Positions 44,397-54,060 of a stretch of 64,000 nucleotides of DNA are shown here, piece by piece; within the stretch, counting starts at the first letter, position 1, and the number at the start of each line of letters is the position of its first letter. Location: positions 1 through 64,000 of the forward strand of contig JAKCPI010011664.1 in the NCBI GenBank assembly GCA_023213315.1, given 5' to 3'. This DNA comes from Euborellia annulipes. Its lineage: Eukaryota > Arthropoda > Insecta > Dermaptera > Anisolabididae. A model generated the notes under the pieces. The model did not search any database. It worked only from the letters and a program-made list of their open reading frames with translations, and was not told the origin of the DNA. The position numbers were made by a program, and so were the translations under genes.

Positions 44397-45381
44397 ATTC
44401 TTGAACATTTCTGAGTAGCAAATGATATGCAACAGCTATACATGATCTTTAAATAATTTTTATTCTATTATTTAAATAGTTATTATTATATTAAAATTTT
44501 CTTTTTATTCCGAGTTTTAAACCTTTCCTAAAAAAAATATTCATAAATTAATCTCATTAATTCCCCGTCACGCACTTAGCTGATCCTTCTTTTCATTCGG
44601 AAAAATTCTTTCATATTTGATATTCCCTCTCTATTTTTTTTTTTTTTTTTTTAATATTATGGAACGTGAGATCCCGGCACCTTGAAATGTCGACAAGCCA
44701 GTGATTTAGTCTGACACCCTGAGTAAAAAGGACCACAAAGGGGCTTGGTCCACATTTTTTTTCGTTATCTATCATATTTAATGATGGTTTGCTTAGTCAA
44801 TAAAATGATTAGTACTCGCAAAAAAAAATCTAGCTAAAAATTTGCCTTTGTTCTTATGCAAATAATTGTTATCTAACCTAACAGAGATGATTTTGTCACT
44901 GGAAGAAATAGATTCACTTGGGAAATATAGACGTAATCTAAACCGACTAATGTGAACATTATTATCTTCTGTCAACTTGGATAAGAAGAAAAAAATTTAA
45001 AATTATGATTTTTGTTAATAATAACATCACGATTTTTAAACAATAACTCAAAGAAAAATAGGCTTTGAATAAAAAAAGAGTAAAAAATTTGATATTGGTA
45101 AAAAAAAAAATGACTTGAAAATTTGCTATTATTAATGTCTAAATGAGAATTCCTAATCATAATCAATTCTAAAATTTAATTTAATACCTTTATAATCGTT
45201 TTCGTTGAATTGGATTAATGGAGACGAGAGAAAACTTCTATCCCGCTCTTCAGGGCTAATAAAATTGTTATGTGTAAAGGGTTGTTAATTTTTGTAAATT
45301 GTTTTTATTATATTTTATCGTATACTCGAACAATTTACCTGGTATTTAAAATTAGATTGTTTGTAAAAATTAAATCAACTT
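44397..45381. other. AT-rich stretch, no gene seen
   Basis: Poly(T) at 44635-44652. ORFs on the minus strand (44793-44975, 44972-45166) are low-complexity. No gene. Confidence 0.45.
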
Positions 45382-45492
45382 TTGCTTTCCACTATCAAAT
45401 AATTTATTTCACAAATATCTCGTACAGCCTATCACCTATCTTCAGTGCATCCTAAATATTTGTGAAATAAATTATTTGGTAGTGGAAAGCAA
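45382..45492. mobile_element. Inverted repeat, 37-bp arms, with hammerhead-like loop
   Basis: TTGCTTTCCACTATCAAATA, continuing ATTTATTTCACAAATAT, is mirrored with one mismatch at the right. The 37-base loop read on the minus strand contains CUGAAGA but has GAGA where GAAA is needed, so it is a decayed relative of the hammerheads. Confidence 0.6.
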
Positions 45493-46177
45493 TTGTATTG
45501 AAACCAATTTTCATGCCATATAAAGACGATGCCGATAGCCTCAAATGTCACAACAACAAAAAATTTAAATATTTTTTTATTAGCTGTTTTTTTCTTTCCG
45601 CCATTTTATTTTTCTCAAAAGAATGGAGGTTTCCAACAAAAAAAGTAAAATTAAATTGCTTGGTATTTTTACAAAAAAATTACTAAGCTTATATCTATAT
45701 TAATTGAAAGTGAAATAATAGTTTAACTTTGTTTAAGTAATTATTAGGTTTTATTTAACTGGGTGGCTAATTAAATTAAAACAAAAAAAAAGTGCTTGAT
45801 ACGTTGATACATTTTTCATTAATATTATTTAAATAAAAATGAAATAAAAAGAATCCAAAGGCTCATCAAAATGCAATATAGAAAATCTAAAAAAAAAAAA
45901 CCTGATATCGAATATGCCCTCTCCGATTGAGTAGGTCTATAATAAAAGAAAATCAACGTTCATTTTAATTTAATCTTAAGTCTTGATCATATTTAAAATA
46001 TCTTTTCTCATAGGAATAAATTATTTTCTTTTAAGTTGAGAGAGAGAGAGAGAGTTGAAAGACATAGAATCGAATTTTATTCACTTCCCATATTAAATTT
46101 AATAATTTTGTTTTTAAATCATCCTCTTACTTTTTATTCATAAAAATATACATAAAAAATATTACTATACAGTTTTT
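45493..46177. other. AT-rich stretch, no gene seen
   Basis: Includes (GA)n at about 46038-46054. ORF 45498-45686 is low-complexity. Confidence 0.45.
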
Positions 46178-46272
46178 TTTTTACCTTCTCTTACCTATAT
46201 AAATATGATAATATCTCTTGCTGAGTAAGAGAAAGTTGTGTGCTATGCGAAAGTCACACCAGATTTTTTCTC
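46178..46272 (+). mobile_element. Hairpin-ended repeat, family 2, joined ends only
   Basis: TTTTTACCTTCTCTTACC directly precedes AAGAGAAAGTTGTGTGCTAT and GTCACACCAGATTTTT. The two ends are present and the 550-bp middle is deleted. Confidence 0.6.
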
Positions 46273-47699
46273 CTTACAATTATTATGAATATCTATAAAA
46301 TTTTTCCATTTTTCCATTTGATCTATTTTATTTTTTAAATTTCTAACTAAATATACAACTTTCATTTGGAAGGGTCTTTTAAAGAGGGTCAAGATTAAAA
46401 ATCCTAATCTGAAAGTTATTTTGATTTCCTTAACCTTTTTAATTTACTTAGAATTTATTCCTTACAACAATTTTAGTTGTTTTTTTTTTTGCTTTTTTTT
46501 TTTTTGCCCTAATTTATAATAAACCTATGAAATATATTACTGTCTATATATAGAATAAAACTATTCCGATTTCTATTATTCTAGATTACAAATCACTTTT
46601 ATACGTAGTTAATAAATTATACTCTCTTGACTAAACATTCTCACTTTCTTTCATGTTAATTGTTCCTATTTTTTCAAATTAGAGAAAAATACTTTTAAAC
46701 ATTAGTATTTTATAAGTATTTTTCAAATTACTACTTACTTTTCCCAACAAAGGCTAATTGAATTCTATCTAAAAATTTCAAATTAAAAATTTGGTTGAAG
46801 AAAAGCAAATAATTCTATAGCCTATATATATTTTTTTTTTTTTTTTTTTTTGAAAATAAATAGGGACGCGGTCTAAATGGCCTCCGATGCCGAAAATGAC
46901 CTAAAACGAGAAAAAAAAATTATTTTTTTTGGGGGTTAAGAATCTGGTTGCCTATCTTACAGTTTTTGTTAGTACACTCGTATAAATAAATTTCTCTCTC
47001 TTTATCAATTTTAATTTGATTGAACAGAATATATTGTGAATAAATAATTTTATAGAAAACTGGCTTGTAACACCTGATAGTGTTCTATATATAGTTTGAT
47101 AATTAAAAATCGTGGAATTCGGGTGAGGGTTCGAACTCTTATTCCCACCCAACCGAGGTTCAGCATTGTCAGGTCTTGCTTGTCAAAATAGATCATGGAG
47201 TGTTCTTCTTATCTCCTTAAAGTTTTTAAAGATATAAACTCCAATGTCTAATGTAATTAAAAAAATAAATAAACACCGCACTTAGTTTTCGTTTTTAGCG
47301 GTCTTACTTCTTTTTTTTTTTGAAACTCATTCTTATTGTTAATAAATCCTTTTCATTAATTTATTATAATTTCGTGTTAATTTTTACATTTTTTTCGGTC
47401 GGGGTGACCTTTCCTGGTTATAATTTGCTAATTTATTTAGCTAATAAATAGTAATTTTTTTAAAATAAATGAATATAAAGAGAAAAATGGAATTTTTATT
47501 TTTTTTTTTAATAATTAAACAAATATATTTCTTCTAACTTGCATTTCTAATTTAGATGATATTGAACTGCCCTGGAGTCAATTGTCATTAGGCACAAAAG
47601 AAATATTGTATTAGTGATAGAAGAAGTAACAAAAACTCTTCCTACATTTTTTCTAATATATTAAAAGTCAATACTGAATACAATTTCAAATATATGAAT
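46273..47699. other. AT-rich stretch with SINE-tail scraps
   Basis: GGGACGCGGTCTAAATGGCC followed by TCCGATGCCGAAAA at 46862-46900 is a SINE B tail. GGGTTCGAACTC near 47126 is a lone B-box-like site. No gene recognised. Confidence 0.45.
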
Positions 47700-47765
47700 A
47701 TAATCACAACTAACAGCTCCGAAAATGGCTTTAACCAAAGCCGAAACGTCAGCTTTTTTTTAAAC
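47700..47765 (+). other. Decayed hammerhead motif
   Basis: AGCU, then CCGAAAA in place of CUGAAGA, U, stem II GGCUUU/AAAGCC, GAAAC, GUC, AGCU. Stems I and II are still paired, but the catalytic core is mutated at two or more invariant bases. Confidence 0.45.
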
Positions 47766-48106
47766 AAAAATTTCTGACTGCCTTTTCTTCTAACTTTCAT
47801 TCCTGAAACAAATTCCACCAGCCATACTATACCCTTATACTAAAGATTTAAACAAAATTTTCAAGTAAATTTTTTTTTTGTTTCTCATTGCACTAATTAA
47901 ATCAATCATCTGCAAGTAAAATGATCTTAATTTCCATTTTTCTCTCTACGCCTTTATGTTTCAAAAACAACTTGACTTTCTTTTCCTTAATTAAATAAAC
48001 AATCAGAGTTTTATTTTTTGTTGCCCTTGCCCTTTTATTTCCTGATAATACCCTGTCAAAAAATATAATTTTACCTGTCACTACTTTAATAACTGTTTAA
48101 CAAAGG
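47766..48106. other. AT-rich stretch, no gene seen
   Basis: Nothing recognised. Confidence 0.45.
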
Positions 48107-48255
48107 TATTTTTACTTTCTCTTACCTATGTATATATGTAAATATATATAGAGAGAAAGTATTGGATTCATGTCAAAAATTCGATGTCGAGATTTTGATG
48201 GATCTTCACGTTTTGAGGTCCCCTGAATCCAAAAAGTGGTTTTCGCGACATGGTC

Positions 48256-48287
<32 letters not shown>

Positions 48288-48788
48288 GGGTGTGTGTTCA
48301 ATTTTAAGCATGAAGGAATTGAGCTATGAGGCTGAAATTTTATATTTAAGATAAACACCCCCGGGACCGGAAAAATAAGCTTTTAATCAAAATCGGCCAA
48401 AGATTACTAGTACTTTACTGATGTACTTTTTCAGTTTTTTTTGATTTTCTCAAAATTTGCTCCAACGATTTTTTTTAAAATTCAAAAATCAATTATTTTT
48501 TAGATGCTCTTTAAAATGTATATTCTCATTTTGCGATTGAAATCTTCTGAAGACCACTTTACTCTTGTATTTCATAGGAAAGATAGTAGAAATGGTTGCC
48601 ATGGTAACAAAATATAAATATTTTCCCATACTTATAGATTTTACATCTGAATTCCAATGTTCCGTACTGTCGGGAACTAAATATATTTCGACACAAAAAA
48701 TCTGGTGTGACAAGCACGGTACACAACTTTTGATTACCGAAGGTAAGAGAAAGTTGTGTGCTGTGCGCCAGTCACACCAGATTTTTTT
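48107..48788 (+). mobile_element. Hairpin-ended repeat, family 2, full-length
   Basis: It starts TTTTTACTTTCTCTTACC, then AGAGAGAAAGTATTGG, ATTCGATGTCGAGATTTTG, TTTTCGCGACATGGTCTGTC and (TG)n at 48254-48286. Next come ATTGAGCTATGAGGCTG, TTACTGATGTACTTTTTCAG and GGTTGCCATGGTAACAAAAT. It ends with the hairpin CTGGTGTGACAAGCAC...GTCACACCAGATTTTT. 682 bp. The ORFs on both strands around 48489-48797 are not conserved as protein. Confidence 0.8.
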
Positions 48789-49735
48789 GTAATACACATA
48801 AAAAATCCTTTATTCTACAAATACGTATCTAATTATTCGAGGTCAATTTCGTGTGTTATGTTAAGTAAGGATTATATACCAATATTTAGCTCTTTGAATT
48901 CCTAAATAAAAAATCTAGTATATCTGGTTGTTTTTTTTTAATGAATATCATAATTAACTTTTCGACTCGGTTATTATCTTCGATACATTTGGATTCTATC
49001 TCAATTTCGGATGCTAGAAGATCTTGATTTTTGCATAATATTTTGATAAATATTGTTTACTTACATCAACATTAATTTTAAATACAGTCTTCTTAAAATT
49101 AATGACATGTATAAGTATGCATTAATTTAATAATAGTATTTCGAATTGTTTCTTGAATATCTTTATCATCAATATATAAACTATATTCCTTTTTTGGTAA
49201 AAGCTTCTTTTAAGTTATTTTAATGCAAAAGAAAATGTTTCAAAACAGTAGGAGAAGAAGTCTCGATGTTGGCGCTGAGAAGGAAAGATTTGAAATAGAT
49301 AAAGATCATGTTGCTTAATTTAAAAAACATGTTGGCATATTTGAAATTTTTCAAATGTTTTTTTTTTTTTTTTTTTTATTTTTTATTTAAAAATACTTTG
49401 CATTTATTTTATTCCATTTTTGTGAATTGTTGATCTCCTTTCTTGCATTCTTCTTCTATTTATTTCTCTGAGATATTATTTGTTGTCATAATTTTAAATA
49501 TTATAAGTTGATATGTTTACATAACCAGCAATATATTTATATGATAGCTTAAGGGTCATATATGTTATAAAAATTAATCTATAAATGAACAAATTAGAAT
49601 TTAATGATGATTTAATAAGATATTTAGTAGAAGAAAAATTAAAAAATTTGCATCTGCAAAAATTAGACCTTTCAAATTCTATTTATCGTGACAAAAATTC
49701 CTCAAGCATAAATCAATTTAAATATAATAGATCAA
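48789..49735. other. AT-rich stretch, no gene seen
   Basis: Poly(T) at 49360-49377. Nothing else. Confidence 0.45.
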
Positions 49736-50540
49736 ATGACTAAGTTTTTCAATTGACAATTTACTACTATATGTGTGCTTAGAGCACGTAAACACATCAG
49801 CTAAGTAATCATGATTTAAACGGAGATCCCGGTTTTTCGGTCTAATGAATTGAATGACTTATTTAATAAAAATAATTTAGAAAAGAAATTTAATTATCAA
49901 TCTGAACACAGTGCAAAATAAATTGATTATAAGGTAATTACCTAAAAAAAAAAAGAATTGACTTTATTAAAAAAAAGTAGACAGTTACAATTTTTGTCAT
50001 TTGGCAGTCAGCTAATTTTTACTTTCTCTTACCTATATGTAATACTGTATATAGAAAGTTTTGCGATCATGTCATAAATTCGATGTCGAGATTTTGATGG
50101 ATATACATGTTTTGAGGTACCCTGAGTCCAAAAAAGTGGGTCCCTCAAATTGGTCTGTCTGTCTGTGTATAACGATTTCAAGCATTAAGGAAATGAGATA
50201 CGGAATTGAAATTTTATATTTAAGTAAGGTACCCTTCCGGACAATAAAAAATAAGTTTTTGAACAATATCGGCAAAAAGGTACTAATACATTACTGAAGT
50301 ACTTTTTCAGTTTTTTTTTCGATTTTCTCAAAATTGGCTCTAATAATTTTGATGAAAATTCATAAATCAATTATTTTTTTAGATCTTCTTTAAAATGTAT
50401 ATTCTCATTTCGCCCTTAAAATTGTTTGAAGCATACTTTATTTATTTTTCTGAACAATTTTAAATGAATAAGTTTTTCAATTGAAAATTTACTACTATGT
50501 GGCTTAACGCACGTAAACACATCAGCTAAGAAATCATAAT
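49736..50540. repeat. Direct repeat pair flanking a family 2 copy
   Basis: AAGTTTTTCAATTGACAATT, TACTACTAT and GCACGTAAACACATCAGCTA at 49743-49806 recur with few changes at 50467-50530. The DNA between includes the family 2 copy at 50022. The arrangement suggests either a local duplication or a larger element with repeated ends. Confidence 0.5.
50022..50445 (+). mobile_element. Hairpin-ended repeat, family 2, 3'-truncated
   Basis: TTTACTTTCTCTTACC, AGAAAGTTTTGCGATCATG, ATTCGATGTCGAGATTTTG, TGGTCTGTCTGTCTG, ACTGAAGTACTTTTTCAG: family order is kept. The TGGCAACC block and the large terminal hairpin are missing. Overlapping ORFs on both strands are by-products. Confidence 0.7.
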
Positions 50541-50554
50541 TAACATGTATGTTG

Positions 50555-50745
50555 AATCTTCAAGTGGTTACTTGTCTGATAGAGCCAGGATGAATTGCTC
50601 TAGGAAAATAAAATTCTTAATAAATGTACATGGTTGGCCATGATTAAGTCTCTGAATTAATAAAATATAATAAAATTTATTAAGAATTTTATTTTCCTAG
50701 AGCAATTCATCCTGGCTCTATCAGACAAGTAACCACTTGAAGATT
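50555..50745. mobile_element. Perfect 71-bp inverted repeat
   Basis: AATCTTCAAGTGGTTACTTG and the following 51 bases are exactly mirrored at 50675-50745, leaving a 49-base centre. Perfect arms imply a recent origin or gene conversion. No known TIR motif at the tips and no ORF. A transcript would be a 71-bp dsRNA hairpin. Confidence 0.75.
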
Positions 50746-51149
50746 AAACGTATGATTAGGCTTGTCCAGTTTCATATAATTAAAATTAACTTATATATTT
50801 AAAATTATGACAAAAATAACATCTCAAAAATGGAAGAAGAATGGATAAAAGAAGATTAACATAATCCACAAAAAAAAATATGAAATTCAAAATGAAATAA
50901 ATAAATCCAAAGTTTTTTTTAAATAAAAAAAAGAAAACATTTTCACATGTTTTTTAAATTTTTCATAAAAAAAAAAAAATAATAGGTATAAATGATTGAT
51001 TGCTTTGCTTCTGACACTCTTAGACCAGCTTTAATCAAGATAAAAAAAAATAATTTTTCTAGAAAAATGTGAATATTATAGTCAACGATTGAGTCACTGT
51101 GTCAGTTATTGACACCTTAGGTCAGCTTCTTTACTCGAGTTATCATAAT
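50746..51149. other. AT-rich stretch upstream of the promoter
   Basis: Poly(A) tracts; nothing recognised. Confidence 0.4.
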
Positions 51150-51300
51150 TTCCATAATCGGTTGCCCGCAATTTGGTTGGCCATCTGTGTGTCGGCGGTG
51201 GGCGTCGTCGGCGTGACGGAGTGAACCCATAAGTGGTGGGGGCGAAGCCCTACCCCGGACCCCGGTCTATAGAGTATAATCAACCAACAGTGCTTCGCCT
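51150..51300 (+). promoter_or_regulatory. Promoter region of the 51.5-kb exon
   Basis: CpG-containing block (GGCGGTGGGCGTCGTCGGCG) with GGGGGCGAAGCCC and a TATA-like TATAGAG at 51268-51274. A start near 51295-51300 would fit. Composition changes sharply from the AT-rich DNA to the left. Confidence 0.5.
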
Positions 51301-51659
51301 GCCGTCCTCGTGTCGTGTCGTGTACTAGTGTGGTCTCCCCCCTGTCAAGTGATCGGTATCAAAACAACAACAACAACAACAAACCATCACTGAAATCGAG
51401 ACAGCCCTTTTTGTGTTCAATCAATTTGATTAGTGCTAATCGGTATCTACATCGGTGTTTGTGCAGAGCTACGCGGCCCCCGCGTGGCCTATTACTACAA
51501 CAGCAATGTCTACACAAGCTTACTACAAGGATCGTCTTGGGTTCGACCCTTCGGAAGCCCTGGCCGATTCGCATCGGTCTATTTTCGAACAGCAACAGGG
51601 CTATGAGGAGCGACTTTGTAACTTCAAAGGTTTGTGGGGCTTCTTTATCGACTCGATAG
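51301..51659 (+). other. First exon: 5' leader plus coding start
   Basis: Leader with TCGTGTCGTGTCGTG, an (AAC)n tract at 51364-51381 and no ATG before 51506, followed by 51 codons. It ends at GATAG then GTACGT (donor at 51660). A second possible donor, AAAG then GTTTGT, lies at 51630. Both leave the reading frame in the same phase, so alternative use would only add or drop ten residues. Exon start is approximate. Confidence 0.55.
51506..51659 (+). CDS. First coding exon of an unidentified protein
   Basis: The frame reads MSTQAYYKDRLGFDPSEAL, ADSHRSIFEQQQGYEERL, CNFKGLWGFFIDSI and continues past a GT donor at 51660. ATG 51506 is chosen because it is the first ATG in the transcript. An in-frame TAA lies at 51437-51439, and position -3 is G. 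Codons are GC-ending far more often than in the surrounding ORFs (GAC, CTG, GCC, CAG, GAG), which supports real coding. If the donor is not used, the frame runs 14 more codons to a TAA at 51701, in AT-rich sequence that does not look coding. No domain, signal peptide or membrane segment shows in this N-terminal piece; it is polar with a QQQ. A soluble, possibly regulatory, protein is a guess. Later exons are not recognisable in the remaining 12 kb. Confidence 0.6.
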
Positions 51660-51660
51660 G

Positions 51661-52162
51661 TACGTGGACACACATAAAGCAACAATTTTTGAATTTGTTC
51701 TAACTGGTTTTGTTGTTGTGTGTTCACTCATAATTCTAATCAATAACAAATAACACTAAATTAATCGATAATCAACTTCACAAAATTTTTTGAAATTCAA
51801 TCCATCTGTCAAACTTGGTAAACATTAAACATACATACAAACGACATTTAATATCCAAATCATAGGAGAAAGCATATTAAAAAAAAAAAAAAATTCTAAA
51901 GATTTTCAAGTTTTAAGATATATTAAAAAATTTTATTGAACATGGAGGGAGCTTTAATACTTTTTTTTATTTTTTTTTTTTATTTATGGTCTTTTTTGGT
52001 ATCGGAGGTTATTTGGATCACCTTCCTATTTATTTAAATTACTTAAAAATCGTAACATTTTATTGAAATAAATTTATATTTTTCCCAATTAACAATTAGC
52101 CAGTGGGCTTGATTCTGACATTTAGGAAAGAGGTATTTATAGTTTTTAAATAGGCCTTTTCT
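51661..52162. other. Start of the putative first intron, AT-rich
   Basis: Poly(A) at 51877-51893 and poly(T) at 51961-51980. A SINE-tail-like GGTATCGGAGGTTATTTGGA lies near 51998. No exon seen. Confidence 0.45.
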
Positions 52163-52240
52163 TTATTACTTTCTCTTAATATACTGTATAAAGAGAAAGT
52201 TTTGTGATCATCTCAAAAATTCGATGTCGAGATTTTCTTT
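52163..52240 (+). mobile_element. Hairpin-ended repeat, family 2, end fragment
   Basis: TTACTTTCTCTTAATATAC, AAAGAGAAAGTTTTGTGATC, ATTCGATGTCGAGATTTT: the small-hairpin end only. Confidence 0.6.
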
Positions 52241-52324
52241 TTAAATTATTATGTTTTTTTTTTTCGAATTTATTTCATTTTCTTTAAATATTTTGGGTGA
52301 CTTAATGGGCTCGAATTCACATAT

Positions 52325-52535
52325 TTTTTTTTTTTAACACTCACACTTTTCTCCCACTCACACTCACATTCACATTCACACACACATACACACAGTCTTT
52401 TCGGCAACTTAGGGTATAAAATAAAAGACTCAACGATACTCGTATTTTATAAGCTTATATTTGGGGGTCCAGACATTCTTATTCAAGCCCTTTTATATCC
52501 AAATGCTTCAATAAAATCATTATATTGCCTAGGAT
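52325..52535 (-). mobile_element. SINE family A, 3' portion
   Basis: On the minus strand: AATGTCTGGACCCCCAAATA, TAAGCTTATAAAATACGAG, AAGTTGCCGAAAAGACTG, then TGTGTATGTGTGTG and GAGTGTGAGTGGGAG before a poly(A). The tRNA-like head is largely lost (a CCTAGGCAATATAATGA remnant). Confidence 0.65.
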
Positions 52536-52590
52536 TTTCAATAATTAATTTACAAAATGACTGAAAATAAAATGAAAATTTCACAGCGTA

Positions 52591-52757
52591 CAGTGAGCGC
52601 CACAATTAAGTCCTCACCTGGAAGATAGAGCCTTGAGTAAATGGTATATAGTGAAATAATTTTAAAATTTATTAAAATTATTTCATAATTACAATATATC
52701 CTACCATATACTCAAGGCTCTAGCTCACAGGTGGGGACTTAATTGTGGCGCTCACTG
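52591..52757. mobile_element. Tc1/mariner-like MITE, palindromic
   Basis: TA target duplications (52589-52590 and 52758-52759) surround CAGTGAGCGCCACAATTAAG at the left and its mirror at the right. The arms run about 60 bp before an AT-rich centre (ATAATTTTAAAATTTATTAAAATTAT-like). TA plus CAGTG ends are typical of Tc1-like elements. 167 bp, no ORF. Confidence 0.75.
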
Positions 52758-53014
52758 TACTGTAGTGTAGTGTCTGATGAATGAATTATAGAAAGCAAGA
52801 GAGGTGGAAAGATTAGAGGGTTCAAGGTACAGCCATGTCCAAGGTACAAGACCTTCCCCAATACATATTACCCGATCCATTCACAAATGAAATTTTTAAA
52901 TTTATATTGAATTATCTTCTTTAAACAAAATAAACAAAAAGCTTAAAGATAAAAAGAAACCCTCTCCTTTGGATATTTGTATAATAGCTACATTTTCAAT
53001 AAATTCTTGCCCTT

Positions 53015-53138
53015 GGGGCCTAGCTCAGTGGTAGAGTTCTTGCTTCTTGTGCTAGGGCTCAGGGATTCGCATCCCGACAAAATTTATTTCAATTGAATAG
53101 AGATGGGGTTCTAAATGGCCTACGATGCCGAAAAAAAC
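53015..53138 (+). mobile_element. SINE family B, best tRNA-like head
   Basis: GGGGCCTAGCTCAGTGGTAG (A box TAGCTCAGTGG) and GGGATTCGCATCCC (B box) sit 36-40 bases apart, resembling tRNA-Ala. Then AAATTTATTTCAATTGAATAG, GGGGTTCTAAATGGCC, TACGATGCCGAAAA and poly(A). The acceptor ends do not pair, so it is a SINE and not a tRNA gene. Confidence 0.8.
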
Positions 53139-53900
53139 CTTAAATAAATAAAAAAAAAATAAAATAAATAAATGTAAATTCTTAATGATATTTATTTTTC
53201 TTTTCAAAATCAGAATATTTCTTAAAAAAATAAATAAATAAAAGACCAAACTGATAAATAACTTTGACCTTTAGCACCTCAAAGTAAAATTGCCACAGCC
53301 CTTTAACTCTTACTTATTCATTTCTTGTTAGTAAATTTTTCAAAAAGGAAAAACCTAGATAAATAGTCTTCTATTAAAAAAAAAAAATAAATAAATAAAT
53401 AGTAGATTATCATTCATAATAGGTCTACTTTCAAAATCAATTTTCTAAGTTAAATCAAAGCTTTTTGCTTGTTAACTTGATTTGTCATCTATTGACCCAA
53501 AAAATTAAAATCCTTTGCGTAATATTGACATTCATTAATATTGAAATCTTAATCGTTTATTATATATTTTATATGACAGATAACCATTTTTATAAAAATT
53601 ATTTAATTTAGAAATTTTTTAATGAATGAATATTTTAATTCATCTTTACCATATTTTTCATAATAAATTTTCTCCAATTAAAAATTAAAGTTTAAAGTCA
53701 TTTTACCGACTTGATCTAAATGCTAACTTATAAATATGACCTTCGATGTGATTATTCAAAATTAGACTACTTATAAAATTTTCTCACTAAAAGAAAGAAA
53801 AAATAATTCTATTAAAATTTCACTCTAAGTGAATTTCTTTAATTTGAAATTATATATGGCATATTTTTCCACTGACAGATTCAGATTCCAAAATTCTCCC
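53139..53900. other. AT-rich stretch, no gene seen
   Basis: (AAAT)n near 53145-53175 and (AAAT)n near 53388. Nothing else. Confidence 0.45.
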
Positions 53901-53904
53901 CCCC

Positions 53905-54060
53905 CCCCCCACCTTGGCAGAGAGGCTAAAGTTGTTGACAAATGCCAATAATGATTACCTGGTAGCCAAAAAGAGCGGATTCGGATCCCAGGCAGTCCGA
54001 TGAATTTATTTAAATCATTTGGATACCAAATGGTATAATTAAATATGCCTGAACCATCTA
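53905..54060 (+). mobile_element. SINE family C, second copy
   Basis: TTGGCAGAGAGGCTAAAG (A box TGGCAGAGAGG), B box GGATTCGGATCCC, then GGCAGTCCGATGAATTTAT, GGATACCAAATGGTATAAT and TATGCCTGAACC. A-to-B spacing is long, as in tRNA-Ser/Leu. Preceded by a C11 run. Confidence 0.7.

Noticed and set aside
45180..45260. Hammerhead candidate with CUGAAGA on the minus strand
   Set aside because: No GAAA within a reasonable stem II distance.
47120..47140. GGGTTCGAACTC on the plus strand as a tRNA B box
   Set aside because: No A box upstream and no cloverleaf.
50597..50635. Hammerhead-like text CUGAU-AGAGC...GCUCU-AGGAAAAU in the 71-bp inverted repeat
   Set aside because: The core lacks G8/A9 and GAAA is offset. 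The stem is good but catalytic bases are missing; coincidence is likely.
51315..51727. 114-codon plus and 122-codon minus ORFs over the 51.5-kb exon
   Set aside because: Shadows in other frames of the exon starting at 51506, where codon use and the first-ATG rule favour the chosen frame.
53015..53090. Possible functional tRNA-Ala gene
   Set aside because: A and B boxes are present, but the acceptor stem does not pair and the sequence continues into a SINE body and tail.
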